A stretch of DNA of 62,011 bases from Desulfuromonadaceae bacterium (GTDB lineage: Bacteria > Desulfobacterota > Desulfuromonadia > Geobacterales > Pseudopelobacteraceae). The notes beneath the pieces were generated by a model. That model was not told where the DNA came from, made no database searches, and saw only the letters and a list, made by a program, of their open reading frames with translations. The DNA lies in the NCBI GenBank assembly GCA_028687585.1, contig JAQTZV010000032.1, forward strand, positions 1-62,011, written 5' to 3'. Below, piece by piece: positions 1 through 8,903 of this stretch. Each line of letters opens with the position of its first letter. Within the stretch, counting starts at the first letter, position 1. The position numbers and the translations under genes are program-made.

Positions 1-2
1 AA

Positions 3-227
<225 letters not shown>

Positions 228-258
228 GACTACATCTACAACAGAGGAGAAAAAGAAA

Positions 259-2508
259 ATGAGCAAAAAAATGGACGCTCTCGAATACCACTCAATGGGC
301 CGTAAAGGTAAAATCGAAGTAATCTCGACCAAGCCATGCCAGACCGCTGCAGATCTTTCAATGGCGTATACGCCCGGCGTTGCCGAGCCCTGTCTGGCGA
401 TCCAGCAAAACCCTGAGGACGCCTATAAATACACCGCCAAAGGCAACCTGGTGGCGGTCGTCTCCAACGGCACCGCCGTTCTCGGACTTGGTAACCTCGG
501 CGCTCTGGCCGGCAAACCGGTCATGGAAGGCAAAGGAATCCTCTTCAAGCGCTTTGCCGACATCGACGTCTTCGACATCGAGCTTGACACCGAAGACCCC
601 GATGAAATCATCAAGGCCTGCCAGCTGCTGGAGCCGACTTTTGGCGGCATTAATCTCGAAGACATCAAAGCCCCGGAATGCTTCTACATCGAGGAAACCC
701 TCAAAAAAACCATGAACATCCCGGTCTTTCACGATGACCAGCACGGCACCGCTATCATCTCCTCAGCTGCTCTTCTCAACGCCCTCTATCTGGTTGACAA
801 AAAGATCGAAGATATCCGCATCGTCGTCAATGGCGCCGGCGCCGCCGCCAACTCCTGTGCCAAGCTGGCCATTGCGCTTGGTGTCAAGCCGAACAACATG
901 ATCATGTGCGATACCAAGGGGGTCATCTACAAAGGGCGCGTCGAGGGGATGAACCCTTACAAGGAGCTCTTCGCCGCCGATACCCACTTCCGTACCCTGG
1001 AAGAAGCCGCCAATGGCGCCGACGTCCTCTTCGGTCTCTCCGCCAAAGGAGCCTTCACGAAAGAGATGGTCGCCAGCCTGGCCCCCAATCCGGTCATCTT
1101 TGCCATGGCCAACCCCGATCCCGAAATCACCCCGGAAGATGCATACTCCGTCCGCGCTGACGTCATGATTGCCACCGGCCGCTCAGACTATCCCAATCAG
1201 GTCAACAACGTTCTCGGCTTTCCCTTCATCTTCCGTGGCGCCCTCGACTGTCGCGCCACCTGCATCAACGAAGAGATGAAACTCGCTGCCGTCAAGGCCC
1301 TGGCACAGCTGGCTCGCGAAGAGGTGCCTGATTCCGTCAGCAAGGCCTACGGCAACGTCAAATTTGCCTTCGGCCGAGATTACATCATCCCCAAGCCGTT
1401 CGACCCGCGCGTCCTCCTGCACGTCGCCCCGGCCATCGCCCGCGCCGCCATGGAAACCGGCGTGGCCCGCCAGCCGATTGAAGACATGGCCAAATACATT
1501 GAACACCTCGAATCAACGCAAGGCAAAGCAAAAGAGATCATGCGCATGATCATCAACAAAGCCAAGAGCGACCCGAAATCCATCGTCTTTCCGGAAGGGG
1601 ACCACGAGAAGACCATCAGAGCCGCGCAGGCCCTGATAGAAGAAGGAATCGCCAACCCGATCCTGATCGGCGACAAAAAGAAAATCGGCCAGAAAATGGC
1701 TGAACTCAACATCGAAATGGAAGTCCCGATCATCGACCCGGCCGAATCGGAACTGACTGAAAAATACGCTGAAGAGCTCTACCGTCTGCGGCAGCGCAAA
1801 GGGCTGACACTGTCCGAATCACAACGCATCATGCGCCGCAAGTCGCGTGCCCATTTCGGTTCCATGATGGTGCACATGGGTGATGCCGATGCCCTGCTTG
1901 GCGGTATCGACACTCACTACCCGGAAACCATCCGTCCGGCTCTGGAAGTCATCGGCAAACAGCAAGGGCTCTCAAGCGTTCATGGCCTCTACATGATGGT
2001 CTTTAAAAACGACGTCTACTTCCTGGCGGACACCACCGTCACGATCGATCCGACTCCCGAGGAACTTGCAGAGACAGCCATTCTGGCCGCCGAGAAAGTT
2101 CGTATGCTTGATATCGAACCACGGGTTGCCATGCTCTCCTTCTCCAACTTCGGTTCGTCCACGCATCCGCAGACCAAAAAAGTCAGACGGGCGGTGGAAA
2201 TAGTCAAGGAGCGCGCGCCTGAATTGATCGTTGACGGTGAAATGCAGGCTGATACGGCTGTTTCCCAGAGTCTACTGGAAGGCTTCACCTTCTCAAATTT
2301 GAAGAGCAAGGCCAACATCCTGATCTTCCCTGACCTGAACTCAGGCAACATCTGCTACAAACTGCTGCATCATCTGGGGGGCGCCGAAGCTATCGGCCCG
2401 ATCCTGATGGGCATGAACAAGCCGGTACACGTTCTGCAGCGCGGCGACAGTGTCGATGATATCGTCAAGATGGCGGCCATCGCCGTGGTCGATGTGCAGA
2501 ATATTTAG
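259..2508 (+). CDS. maeB: NADP-type malic enzyme with C-terminal phosphotransacetylase-like domain
   Basis: Cytosolic oxidative decarboxylation of malate to pyruvate. The 749-residue length is that of the large MaeB class. Residues 1 to about 420 are the malic enzyme: YTPGVAEP at 37-44, the GKGILFKRFADID region at 91-103, FHDDQHGT at 157-164 (metal and substrate site) and a Rossmann GAGAAA at 192-197. Residues from about 430 to the end match a phosphate acetyl/butyryltransferase fold, which in this class is regulatory (acetyl-CoA sensing) rather than catalytic. The ATG follows a clear AGAGGAG ribosome site at about 243-249. It sits directly behind sucD, consistent with a TCA/anaplerotic cluster. 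Confidence 0.95.
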   Translation: MSKKMDALEYHSMGRKGKIEVISTKPCQTAADLSMAYTPGVAEPCLAIQQNPEDAYKYTAKGNLVAVVSNGTAVLGLGNLGALAGKPVMEGKGILFKRFADIDVFDIELDTEDPDEIIKACQLLEPTFGGINLEDIKAPECFYIEETLKKTMNIPVFHDDQHGTAIISSAALLNALYLVDKKIEDIRIVVNGAGAAANSCAKLAIALGVKPNNMIMCDTKGVIYKGRVEGMNPYKELFAADTHFRTLEEAANGADVLFGLSAKGAFTKEMVASLAPNPVIFAMANPDPEITPEDAYSVRADVMIATGRSDYPNQVNNVLGFPFIFRGALDCRATCINEEMKLAAVKALAQLAREEVPDSVSKAYGNVKFAFGRDYIIPKPFDPRVLLHVAPAIARAAMETGVARQPIEDMAKYIEHLESTQGKAKEIMRMIINKAKSDPKSIVFPEGDHEKTIRAAQALIEEGIANPILIGDKKKIGQKMAELNIEMEVPIIDPAESELTEKYAEELYRLRQRKGLTLSESQRIMRRKSRAHFGSMMVHMGDADALLGGIDTHYPETIRPALEVIGKQQGLSSVHGLYMMVFKNDVYFLADTTVTIDPTPEELAETAILAAEKVRMLDIEPRVAMLSFSNFGSSTHPQTKKVRRAVEIVKERAPELIVDGEMQADTAVSQSLLEGFTFSNLKSKANILIFPDLNSGNICYKLLHHLGGAEAIGPILMGMNKPVHVLQRGDSVDDIVKMAAIAVVDVQNI

Positions 2509-2519
2509 TCCTCTGTGTA

Positions 2520-2552
2520 GGGGCGGATTTCAAACCCGCCCTTATTATATTT
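2520..2552 (+). terminator. Hairpin after maeB, possible terminator
   Basis: GGGCGG (2521-2526) pairs with CCGCCC (2536-2541) around a 9-nt loop, and a T/A-rich run (TTATTATATTT) follows. The short stem and mixed T tract make it a weak terminator. It begins with GTAGGGGCG, which is also seen after gspF (25863), so it could instead be a fragment of a dispersed palindromic repeat. Confidence 0.4.
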
Positions 2553-2568
2553 GCGTGAAGGGAATACC

Positions 2569-3147
2569 ATGAACCTGCTCGACTCAATTCTTGCGGTGAA
2601 CCGTACATTTGTTCGTCCGGGTGCATTTTCACCTCTCCCGAAGAACCCGAAAAAACAGTTCGCACTATTCACCTGCATGGACACCCGTCTCGTTGATTTT
2701 CTGGAACCGGCAATGGGAATAAAACGGGGTGACGCCAAAATCATTAAAAACGCCGGCAACATCCTGGTAGATCCACTCCACGGGGGGGTTATCCGCAGCC
2801 TGGTAGCGGCAATTTTTATGCTGGGAGTTGAAGAAGTCTTCGTTATCGGTCATGAAGATTGCGGTATGTCGAACGTCGATCCGGAGCAGTTAAAACGGGA
2901 CATGATCGCACGCGGGATCTCACCCCTGTCAATTGAAACCCTTGTGCCGGACCTGGCACAGTGGCTCGGCGCCTTTGCCTGCCCGGAAGAAAATGTGAGC
3001 GAAGTAGTCGGGAAAATCCGTACCAACCCTCTTATTCCTGTAGATGTCCCTATCCATGGTCTGATATTCTGCCCTAACGACGGACGGCTCGAGGTTGTAG
3101 TGGATGGTTACAAGAGTCAGAAACTGCGAGAGAGCCGACAGCAATAA
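2569..3147 (+). CDS. Beta-class carbonic anhydrase
   Basis: Predicted reversible hydration of CO2 to bicarbonate in the cytoplasm. The 192-residue protein has the beta-class zinc ligands and dyad: CMDTR with C36, D38 and R40, then HEDC with H95 and C98. The NAGN and GGVIRS segments of the fold lie between them. An in-frame TTG at 2551 would add six residues, but the ATG at 2569 has a GTGAAGGGA ribosome site six bases upstream and begins at the conserved helix, so it is preferred. Bicarbonate supply would suit neighbouring malic enzyme or carboxylation metabolism, but that link is inference. The length is typical of the compact bacterial subgroup. Confidence 0.85.
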   Translation: MNLLDSILAVNRTFVRPGAFSPLPKNPKKQFALFTCMDTRLVDFLEPAMGIKRGDAKIIKNAGNILVDPLHGGVIRSLVAAIFMLGVEEVFVIGHEDCGMSNVDPEQLKRDMIARGISPLSIETLVPDLAQWLGAFACPEENVSEVVGKIRTNPLIPVDVPIHGLIFCPNDGRLEVVVDGYKSQKLRESRQQ

Positions 3148-3181
3148 ACAGCTATCATACAGAAATCAGTACACTATACAG

Positions 3182-3217
3182 AAAAAGGGGAGATGCCAAA
3201 AAGCATCCCCCCTTTTT
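3182..3217. terminator. Strong bidirectional rho-independent terminator
   Basis: A near-perfect inverted repeat GGGGAGATGC / GCATCCCCCC surrounds a CAAAAA loop, with an A-tract before and a T-tract (TTTTT) after. It serves the carbonic anhydrase gene on the plus strand and the convergent tat gene, whose stop codon is at 3249. Confidence 0.85.
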
Positions 3218-3248
3218 CGTAAGAGTTATCCTGCTGAATACCAGAAAT

Positions 3249-3536
3249 TTATACCTTCGGACTCTCCACCTTATCAGCCGGTACGGAGTGAGCAGGCTGA
3301 ACCGGAGTAGTGACATGGGACTGCTCCGCAGCCGCCACCTGTGGCGGTGACTCTACCTTTTCATCGCTTTTACGGGCCTCTTCCTGAACATTTTTCTGGA
3401 AATCATCGGTGGCTTTTTTAAATTCTGCCAGTCCTTTTCCCAATGATTTTGCAAGTTCCGGCAGCTTCTGTGGTCCAATGACGATCAGGGCTATCACAAG
3501 AATAATTATCATTTCCGGCATGCCGATTCCAAACAT
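3249..3536 (-). CDS. Sec-independent translocase subunit, TatA/TatB family
   Basis: A 95-residue subunit of the twin-arginine translocon, which moves folded proteins across the inner membrane. The layout is standard: a short N-terminus (MFGIGMPEM), one membrane helix at about 8-21 (IIILVIALIVIG), a hinge, an amphipathic helix beginning GPQKLPELAKSLGKGL, then a charged low-complexity tail rich in Pro, Glu and Lys. The GP hinge, rather than FG, resembles TatB or a dual-function TatA/B; the tail length does not decide this. A ribosome site AAAGGAG lies just upstream on the minus strand. No tatC is adjacent. Confidence 0.85.
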   Translation of the reverse strand: MFGIGMPEMIIILVIALIVIGPQKLPELAKSLGKGLAEFKKATDDFQKNVQEEARKSDEKVESPPQVAAAEQSHVTTPVQPAHSVPADKVESPKV

Positions 3537-3575
3537 TGCAGTTCTCCTTTGTACTGTTCTCTGCGGTTTATTTGC

Positions 3576-3604
3576 ATTAAAAACGGAAATCTGTCTGTTG
3601 GCAA
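3576..3604 (-). promoter_or_regulatory. Sigma-70-like promoter candidate for the tat gene
   Basis: On the minus strand TTGCCA (3604-3599) and TTTAAT (3581-3576) are separated by exactly 17 bp, about 40 bp upstream of the start codon at 3536. Only motif matching supports it. Confidence 0.35.
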
Positions 3605-3624
3605 TATAAATCTTTTATTTATCC

Positions 3625-3652
3625 TTGCCATTTATTTACGCTGTGCTACTAT
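3625..3652 (+). promoter_or_regulatory. Sigma-70-like promoter candidate for dusB-ntrB
   Basis: TTGCCA (3625-3630) and TACTAT (3647-3652) with a 16-bp spacer lie 64 bp upstream of the dusB ATG. This AT-rich divergent gap is the only place a promoter for the dusB-ntrB pair could sit. Confidence 0.4.
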
Positions 3653-3715
3653 GCTCAAAAATTAGGCAGATAAACCGTTTTTCTCCCTCCCGGTTTGTAT
3701 TTATCAGTGTGTGTC

Positions 3716-4720
3716 ATGCTAAAACAGATAACAATTGGCTCTCTCGTCCTTTCGCACAACGTCGTGCTTGCACCCCTGGCGGGAATTACAAATTTACCGT
3801 TCCGCCTGATCTGCCGAAAGGCTGGAGCTTCTCTGGCCTATACCGAGATGGTCAGTGTTAACGGACTGGTGCGTGAGGGGGCCAAAACGCTGGCTCTTCT
3901 GAAAAGCTCACCTGCTGACCGACCGCTCGGCATTCAGCTCTTCGGCGAGAGACCTGGGGACCTTGCTGAAGCAGCACGTATGGTCGAGGGTTTTGGCGAC
4001 CTGTTGGACATTAATATGGGGTGTCCGGTGCGCAAAGTGGTCGGGACCGGTGCCGGCAGTGCACTGCTGCAGGATCCGCGTAAAATCGCCGCCATCGTGC
4101 GTGCGGTCCGCGCGGTGACAAAACTGCCGTTGACAATCAAGATCCGTTCCGGTTGGCACTGCGGTGACAATGTGTTTCAGGAAGTGGGGCGTATTGCAGA
4201 AGCAGAGGGGTGTGATGCCATAACTCTCCATCCGCGCAGCCGCAGCCTGATGTTTTCCGGCAACGCAGAGTGGCGACAGCTTGCAGAGATGAAGGGGGCA
4301 CTTTCAATACCGGTAATGGGGAGCGGTGATCTGTTTACGCCGGAAGATTGTCTTCGGATGCTGAAAGAGACCAGCTGTGACGGCATTATGATCGCCCGTG
4401 GAGCGCTCGGCAACCCCTGGATTTTCCGGCAGGTGCGGGAGTTGGAGCAGACCGGGAGCTACACTCCGGTCAGCACCGGTGAACGGGCCGATACTATTGA
4501 AAACCATTTGAGCCTGTTTATTGAAGAGCGGGGCGAAGCGGTTGCCGTACGGGAAATCAAGAAACATATCGGCTGGTACGCCAGGGGGTTTGCCGGAGCC
4601 TCCGAAATCCGTCGAAAGGCAAATTCTGCCGGTTCGATTGATGAGATACGACAACTGACGGAAAGGATACGGAGCATTTCCGAAAATCAGGGACATGCTT
4701 CAGATAGAGATGCAGAGTGA
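3716..4720 (+). CDS. dusB: tRNA-dihydrouridine synthase
   Basis: FMN-dependent reduction of uridine to dihydrouridine in the tRNA D-loop. The 334-residue protein has the Dus TIM-barrel signature: LAPLAGITNLPFR near the N-terminus (FMN phosphate side), DINMGCPVRKV with the catalytic cysteine, KIRSGW, the LHPRSR strand and GSGDLFTPED / ARGALGNPW for cofactor binding. The region before the ATG at 3716 reads through to a TTG at 3695, but homology begins at MLKQITIG; no good ribosome site is visible for either. The 3' end overlaps the histidine kinase gene by 26 bp, so the two are translationally linked. A dusB-ntrB-ntrC order is common in proteobacteria. Confidence 0.93.
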   Translation: MLKQITIGSLVLSHNVVLAPLAGITNLPFRLICRKAGASLAYTEMVSVNGLVREGAKTLALLKSSPADRPLGIQLFGERPGDLAEAARMVEGFGDLLDINMGCPVRKVVGTGAGSALLQDPRKIAAIVRAVRAVTKLPLTIKIRSGWHCGDNVFQEVGRIAEAEGCDAITLHPRSRSLMFSGNAEWRQLAEMKGALSIPVMGSGDLFTPEDCLRMLKETSCDGIMIARGALGNPWIFRQVRELEQTGSYTPVSTGERADTIENHLSLFIEERGEAVAVREIKKHIGWYARGFAGASEIRRKANSAGSIDEIRQLTERIRSISENQGHASDRDAE

Positions 4721-5807
4721 GCAGCAGCAGAAAATACGTGATGACTACTATGCCACCGTAATCGACAGTGTCGGAGATGGCGTTATCGTTGTCGGGAGCA
4801 ACGGAGTTATTACGCTGTGCAACCCTGCAGCCGAGGAGATCACCGGATTCTCGCAACGTCAGGCTCAGGGTGCCGAGTTTGAGAAATTGTTTTCGCTTGA
4901 GACGACTCTGGTCGAAATGCTGGGCAAAACCATGCGCACCGGCATCACTATTTCGGACCATGAAAATGTTGTTGTCCGCTCAACGGGGCGAATTACGCCG
5001 GTTGCTGTTACCTGTTACCCGTTGGTTGAAGGGAACGGTGAAAACATCGGTGCGATATTGACGCTTAAGGACATCACCTATATCCGTGAACTGGAGGCTG
5101 CGGTACGTCAGGCAGACCGTCTTTCAACACTGGGGACGTTGGCCGCCGGACTGGCTCACGAAGTTAAAAATCCGCTGGGGGGAATAAAGGGCGCTGCCCA
5201 ACTGCTGGAGCGCGAGTTTGAACCTGAGAGTGAGATGCTCGAGTATACCCAGGTGATGATCCGGGAAACCGAGCGGATTGATCATATTATCCGCGAGTTA
5301 TTGGAACTGGCTTCGCCGCGGTCTCTCAAGCTCGCTCCGGTTAATCTGCACAGGATTCTGGGCGATATTCTGCTCCTGCAGAAACAGGCTGCAGCCGATC
5401 GGGAGATTGCATTTATTTCCCATTTTGACCCGAGTATTCCGGACATAATGGCTGATGAAGAGATGCTGACCCGGCTTTTTTTAAACCTCATTTGCAACGC
5501 ACTTGATGCAATGGGAGACGACGGCCGTCTGACCGTATCGAGCAGGGTGCTTTCTGATTATCGCATGACACAGAACCAGCAGAACTCACGGATGGTTGCC
5601 ATCGAAGTGCGTGACGACGGCCCCGGTATTCCGCCGGAAGATCTGGAAAATATCTGGACCCCGTTCTTCAGTACTAAATCAGGTGGTACGGGGCTCGGGT
5701 TGACCATCTGTCACAAAATTGTCACTGAGCATCGCGGCATGATTAAGGCCGAATCAGATCCGGGTCACGGAACAAAATTTACGGTACTGCTGCCGTTGGT
5801 GCGTTAA
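4695..5807 (+). CDS. ntrB: PAS-domain sensor histidine kinase, NtrB-like
   Basis: A soluble 370-residue kinase without membrane segments. Residues about 15-130 form a PAS domain (VIDSVGDGVIVV...NPAAEEITGF). HisKA has its H-box at AAGLAHEVKNPL with phospho-acceptor H155. The HATPase domain carries an N-box (LICNALDAM), a G1 box (DDGPGI) and a GTGLGL G2 box. The order PAS-HisKA-HATPase and the adjacent sigma-54 response regulator identify an NtrB-type nitrogen or metabolic sensor, though the actual signal cannot be read from sequence. The start is uncertain between ATG 4695 and ATG 4710. The gene overlaps dusB, and the regulator follows after a palindromic element. Confidence 0.9.
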   Translation: MLQIEMQSEQQQKIRDDYYATVIDSVGDGVIVVGSNGVITLCNPAAEEITGFSQRQAQGAEFEKLFSLETTLVEMLGKTMRTGITISDHENVVVRSTGRITPVAVTCYPLVEGNGENIGAILTLKDITYIRELEAAVRQADRLSTLGTLAAGLAHEVKNPLGGIKGAAQLLEREFEPESEMLEYTQVMIRETERIDHIIRELLELASPRSLKLAPVNLHRILGDILLLQKQAAADREIAFISHFDPSIPDIMADEEMLTRLFLNLICNALDAMGDDGRLTVSSRVLSDYRMTQNQQNSRMVAIEVRDDGPGIPPEDLENIWTPFFSTKSGGTGLGLTICHKIVTEHRGMIKAESDPGHGTKFTVLLPLVR

Positions 5808-5816
5808 CAATTGATG

Positions 5817-5890
5817 GAGGGGCGCGGCCTTGGCCCGCCCGGATGACATGAAGATACGCAGTAAACGGGCAGGCCAAGGCCATGCCCCTA
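5817..5890. repeat. REP-like palindromic element between ntrB and ntrC
   Basis: Two arms of about 25 bp (5817-5841 and 5866-5890) are inverted copies of each other with four mismatches, sharing the core GGCCTTGGCC; a 24-bp loop contains ATACGCAGTA. The same ATACGCAGTA followed by a G-run recurs at about 8603-8616, and GTAGGGGCG edges occur at 2518 and 25863. This is the form of a dispersed intergenic palindrome. It would form a strong hairpin in the ntrB-ntrC transcript and could lower downstream expression. Confidence 0.75.
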
Positions 5891-5928
5891 CGTTTTCCCA
5901 TATTTGATTGCCGAGATTGAGGTGCTCC

Positions 5929-7386
5929 ATGCCGCTTAACAGAATACTGGTTGCCGATGATGAAGAAAGCATCCGCTGGGTGCTTTCAAAGGCGCTCAAA
6001 CAGAAGGGTTTCAGTGTGGACCTCGCGCCGGATGGCCGTCATGCACTGGAATTGATCAAGGACAATTGCTATGATCTGGCCATCCTCGATATCAAGATGC
6101 CCGGCATCACTGGTCTTGACCTTCTTGACAAAGTCCGCGAAATGAACAGCGATCTGCTCGTGGTCATCATGACCGCTGAAGCCAGCATGAAAAATGCGGT
6201 AGAAGCGATGAAACGCGGGGCGTACGACTACATCACCAAGCCGTTCGACCTGGACGTCATCGACGCCATAATCGAAAAAGTTGCCAGGGCGCGTGATATT
6301 GCCGGACAGGTGGTCACACTCAAACAGGAGCTGAAAGATCGCTATCAGGTCGAGAAAAATATCGTCGGTAATTCAGCCGCCATGCAGGAAGTCTACAAAA
6401 CCATCGGTAAAGTAGCGGTAAGTGACGTCACCATCTTAATCCAGGGTGAGTCCGGCACCGGTAAGGAGCTTGTGGCGCGAGCCGTTCATTTCAACTCCGA
6501 ACGCCTCGGGAAGCCGTTTGTTGCAATTAACTGCGCTGCCATACCTCGTGACCTGCTGGAGAGCGAGCTGTTCGGTTCCGAGAAAGGGGCGTTTACCGGC
6601 GCAGGAGAACGGAAACAGGGCAAGTTCGAACAGGCCAATCATGGCACCCTCTTTCTGGATGAAATAGGGGATATGCCGCTGGATCTCCAGGCCAAGATCC
6701 TGCGCGTTCTGCAGGAACAGGAGGTCACGAGAATCGGCGGCAATCAGAATATTGCGGTGGATGTCAGGATTGTCGCTGCGACAAACCAGTCTCTGATCGA
6801 AAAAGTACGACATAAGGAGTTTCGCGAAGACCTCTACTATCGGCTGAATGTCGTGCCAATTACACTCGTCCCGCTGCGTGAACGCCGTGACGACATCGCC
6901 GATCTGGCCAACTACTTCCTGACTCGTTCCTGCACGGAGATGGCGGTTCTGCCCAAGCGACTGACCGATGATGCACAGGCGCTCCTGAAATCTTATTCCT
7001 GGCCCGGTAACGTGCGTGAGCTTGAGAATGCCATCAAAAGAGCGGTAATACTGTCAAATGACCCGCTATTGACGGCACACGATTTTGGGGGATTACTTCC
7101 GGCAAAAGAGCGCATACAGAGCGGATCTATACAGAGTGGATCGCAGGAAGCTTCGCTGGAGGAGTTGGTTGATCTGAAACTACGCGCCTGCATGAACGGC
7201 ATTGAGGGGCTTGACAAGGGGGATATTCATGCCATGGTGTTGGAACAGGTCGAGCGTCCCCTGATCCGACTGGTGCTGGAGAAGTGTCGCTGGAATCAGG
7301 TAAAAGCGGCCGATGTTCTGGGGATAAACAGGAACACGTTGCGGAAGAAGATTGCGGAATTGCAGATAGAAATGAAACGGGGCTGA
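5929..7386 (+). CDS. ntrC: Sigma-54-dependent response regulator, NtrC family
   Basis: An enhancer-binding activator of 485 residues. The receiver domain has the acidic pair D10-D11, phospho-acceptor D54 (LAILDIKMPG) and the KPF lysine. The AAA+ domain has Walker A GESGTGKE at 173-180, the GAFTGA loop at 220-225 that contacts sigma-54, Walker B (GTLFLDEIGDM) and the arginine-finger region (FREDLYYRL). The C-terminal Fis-type helix-turn-helix ends NQVKAADVLGINRNTLRKK. The start is the ATG at 5929 with GAGG about nine bases upstream; the TTG at 5908 is rejected. Its partner is the NtrB-like kinase. A sigma-54 promoter occurs in this window upstream of flgB, but nothing shows this regulator acts there. 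Confidence 0.95.
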   Translation: MPLNRILVADDEESIRWVLSKALKQKGFSVDLAPDGRHALELIKDNCYDLAILDIKMPGITGLDLLDKVREMNSDLLVVIMTAEASMKNAVEAMKRGAYDYITKPFDLDVIDAIIEKVARARDIAGQVVTLKQELKDRYQVEKNIVGNSAAMQEVYKTIGKVAVSDVTILIQGESGTGKELVARAVHFNSERLGKPFVAINCAAIPRDLLESELFGSEKGAFTGAGERKQGKFEQANHGTLFLDEIGDMPLDLQAKILRVLQEQEVTRIGGNQNIAVDVRIVAATNQSLIEKVRHKEFREDLYYRLNVVPITLVPLRERRDDIADLANYFLTRSCTEMAVLPKRLTDDAQALLKSYSWPGNVRELENAIKRAVILSNDPLLTAHDFGGLLPAKERIQSGSIQSGSQEASLEELVDLKLRACMNGIEGLDKGDIHAMVLEQVERPLIRLVLEKCRWNQVKAADVLGINRNTLRKKIAELQIEMKRG

Positions 7387-7403
7387 AATCAGCCCCGGAT
7401 TTT
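7379..7403 (+). terminator. Terminator overlapping the ntrC stop codon
   Basis: GGGGCTG (7379-7385) pairs with CAGCCCC (7390-7396) around an AAAT loop, followed by GGATTTTC. The hairpin contains the ntrC TGA and separates ntrC from the convergent gene whose stop begins 18 bp away. Confidence 0.65.
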
Positions 7404-8498
7404 CTAAAACAGCTTCAGATTTTCCAGTCCCTTGAGTGGCTGGTTTTTAAACGACTGCCGTTCTTCACGCATGACGACTTTCTCCGCCGGTTCAGGTGCC
7501 GACTGGCAGGTTTCATCCCGCACACATTCAACCTCCTGCTCATCTTCCATCCCGTTGCTCTTGAAAAAATAGCGGTCATACAGCCGGTGATGTGCGGACC
7601 AGCGGGATGTTGAAGCGGTCTCCTTGGCAATGTGGGCCTGGATGCCATTGATTTTTGAGTCCATGTCATCCAGATAATTGAGAATTGTTGCTTCGATCGT
7701 CTTGGGGCGTTTGGGCGAACCGTATTCGTACTGGCCATGGTGGGAGAGCAGCATATGCTTGAGCAGTAGGGATAGTTCGCGAGGAAAGCCCTCTACCGCA
7801 TGGATTTTCTCCCCCACCAGTTCTACGCCGATCGTAATATGCCCCAGCAGTTTACCTGCGTCAGTATAATCAATGGCCCGGGTAAAACTCATCTCGTAGA
7901 TCTTGCCGACATCGTGCAGCAGCGCCCCGACGATCAGCAGGTCCTCATTGATCCCGCTATAGAGCGGCACGACATTTTTAACCAGCTTGACCAATGACAA
8001 TGAATGTTCGAGAAGACCGCCCAGGTAGACATGATGCATCCCTTTGGCGGCCGGCGCCTGGCAATACAGAACCATAAACGGTTCATCTGCCTGAAAGGAC
8101 TCCATCAGCCCTTTCAGATGCGGGTTGGCAAGCGCCGCGATGGTGCGTGTCAATTCCTGACGCATCTCAGCGGCGTCACGCGGCGACTCCGGGAGAAAGT
8201 CGGCCAACACAACCTGCTCTTCCGGCACCTTGACGATCTCCGCGATAACGACCTGCATTTTGTTCATATAGACCGAAGCCTTGCCACGAACATTGACAAA
8301 ATCATCCTTGTCAAACTGCTTGTCGAGCAGATCCGTATTGTCCCACACTTTCGCTTCAATATCGCCGCTCTTATCCATCAGACGCAGGTTCATATACGGC
8401 TTGCCGTTCTTGGCCATGGCCATAATCTTATCTTTCACCAGAAATACAGCATTGACCGGATCACGATCTTTTATCTCTCTGACAAACTGTTTTGACAC
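7404..8498 (-). CDS. OB-fold/HD-domain 3'-5' exoribonuclease, YhaM-like
   Basis: The 364-residue protein starts at GTG 8498 with GAGGAG a few bases before it. The N-terminal 90 residues are an OB-type nucleic-acid-binding fold (YMNLRLMDKSGDIEAKVWD). An HD phosphohydrolase domain follows, with LLEH at H164, LLHDVGK at H195-D196 and the later LLSHHGQ metal-binding segment. This order matches the YhaM/CBF1 family of 3'-5' exonucleases acting on RNA and DNA, so the same activity is predicted. The C-terminal 60 residues are charged and unlike YhaM. The gene faces ntrC and is divergent from the RNA helicase, which may point to a shared role in RNA turnover; that is inference. Confidence 0.8.
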   Translation of the reverse strand: MSKQFVREIKDRDPVNAVFLVKDKIMAMAKNGKPYMNLRLMDKSGDIEAKVWDNTDLLDKQFDKDDFVNVRGKASVYMNKMQVVIAEIVKVPEEQVVLADFLPESPRDAAEMRQELTRTIAALANPHLKGLMESFQADEPFMVLYCQAPAAKGMHHVYLGGLLEHSLSLVKLVKNVVPLYSGINEDLLIVGALLHDVGKIYEMSFTRAIDYTDAGKLLGHITIGVELVGEKIHAVEGFPRELSLLLKHMLLSHHGQYEYGSPKRPKTIEATILNYLDDMDSKINGIQAHIAKETASTSRWSAHHRLYDRYFFKSNGMEDEQEVECVRDETCQSAPEPAEKVVMREERQSFKNQPLKGLENLKLF

Positions 8499-8903
8499 GG
8501 GATGCTCCTCAATTAGATCTGTTAATAATAAACTACGAAGCTGAAGTTATCACGATGAAGGATCAATGTACAAGGGCTGATTGAGGGGCACAAATTGATG
8601 GGTATACGCAGTAGGGGGCCCCGCTGCAAAATAAATGCTTGCTTTTATAAATTAAAACATCTATTATGCTGGATTGTTGAACCACACGAAACAGCGGTAT
8701 GGTGTCCGTTGTTTCACTTTTGATCATCGCATTCTGCCCCCCCTGTAGCTTCAATCCAGATTGAAACAAGCAGACCGTACGGCAGGCGAAGATTTATTGT
8801 CTGCCCGCACGTATCTGCATGTACCCTTCCTGGAATCATCTGTTTGATTCCTCGGTTCGTGTGCGCTTTTGTCTTTACACCGCTCCCAGAAAAGGAATTA
8901 TCA
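8499..8903. other. 405-bp divergent intergenic region
   Basis: This gap lies between the YhaM-like gene (minus) and the RNA helicase (plus). It contains the promoter candidate listed separately, a short GGGGGCCCC palindrome near 8613-8621 next to an ATACGCAGTA motif shared with the 5817 repeat, and about 230 bp of likely helicase leader. No convincing ORF or known RNA family is seen. A long leader is typical of cold-regulated helicase mRNAs, but no conserved cold-box was recognised. Confidence 0.5.
8639..8667 (+). promoter_or_regulatory. Sigma-70-like promoter candidate for the RNA helicase
   Basis: TTGCTT (8639-8644) and TATTAT (8662-8667) are separated by 17 bp within the most AT-rich part of the gap. 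The implied start point near 8674 would give a leader of about 230 nt. Confidence 0.4.

Noticed and set aside
358..744. Minus-strand ORF opposite maeB
   Set aside because: It is an antisense shadow of a fully conserved enzyme gene, with no domain or ribosome site.
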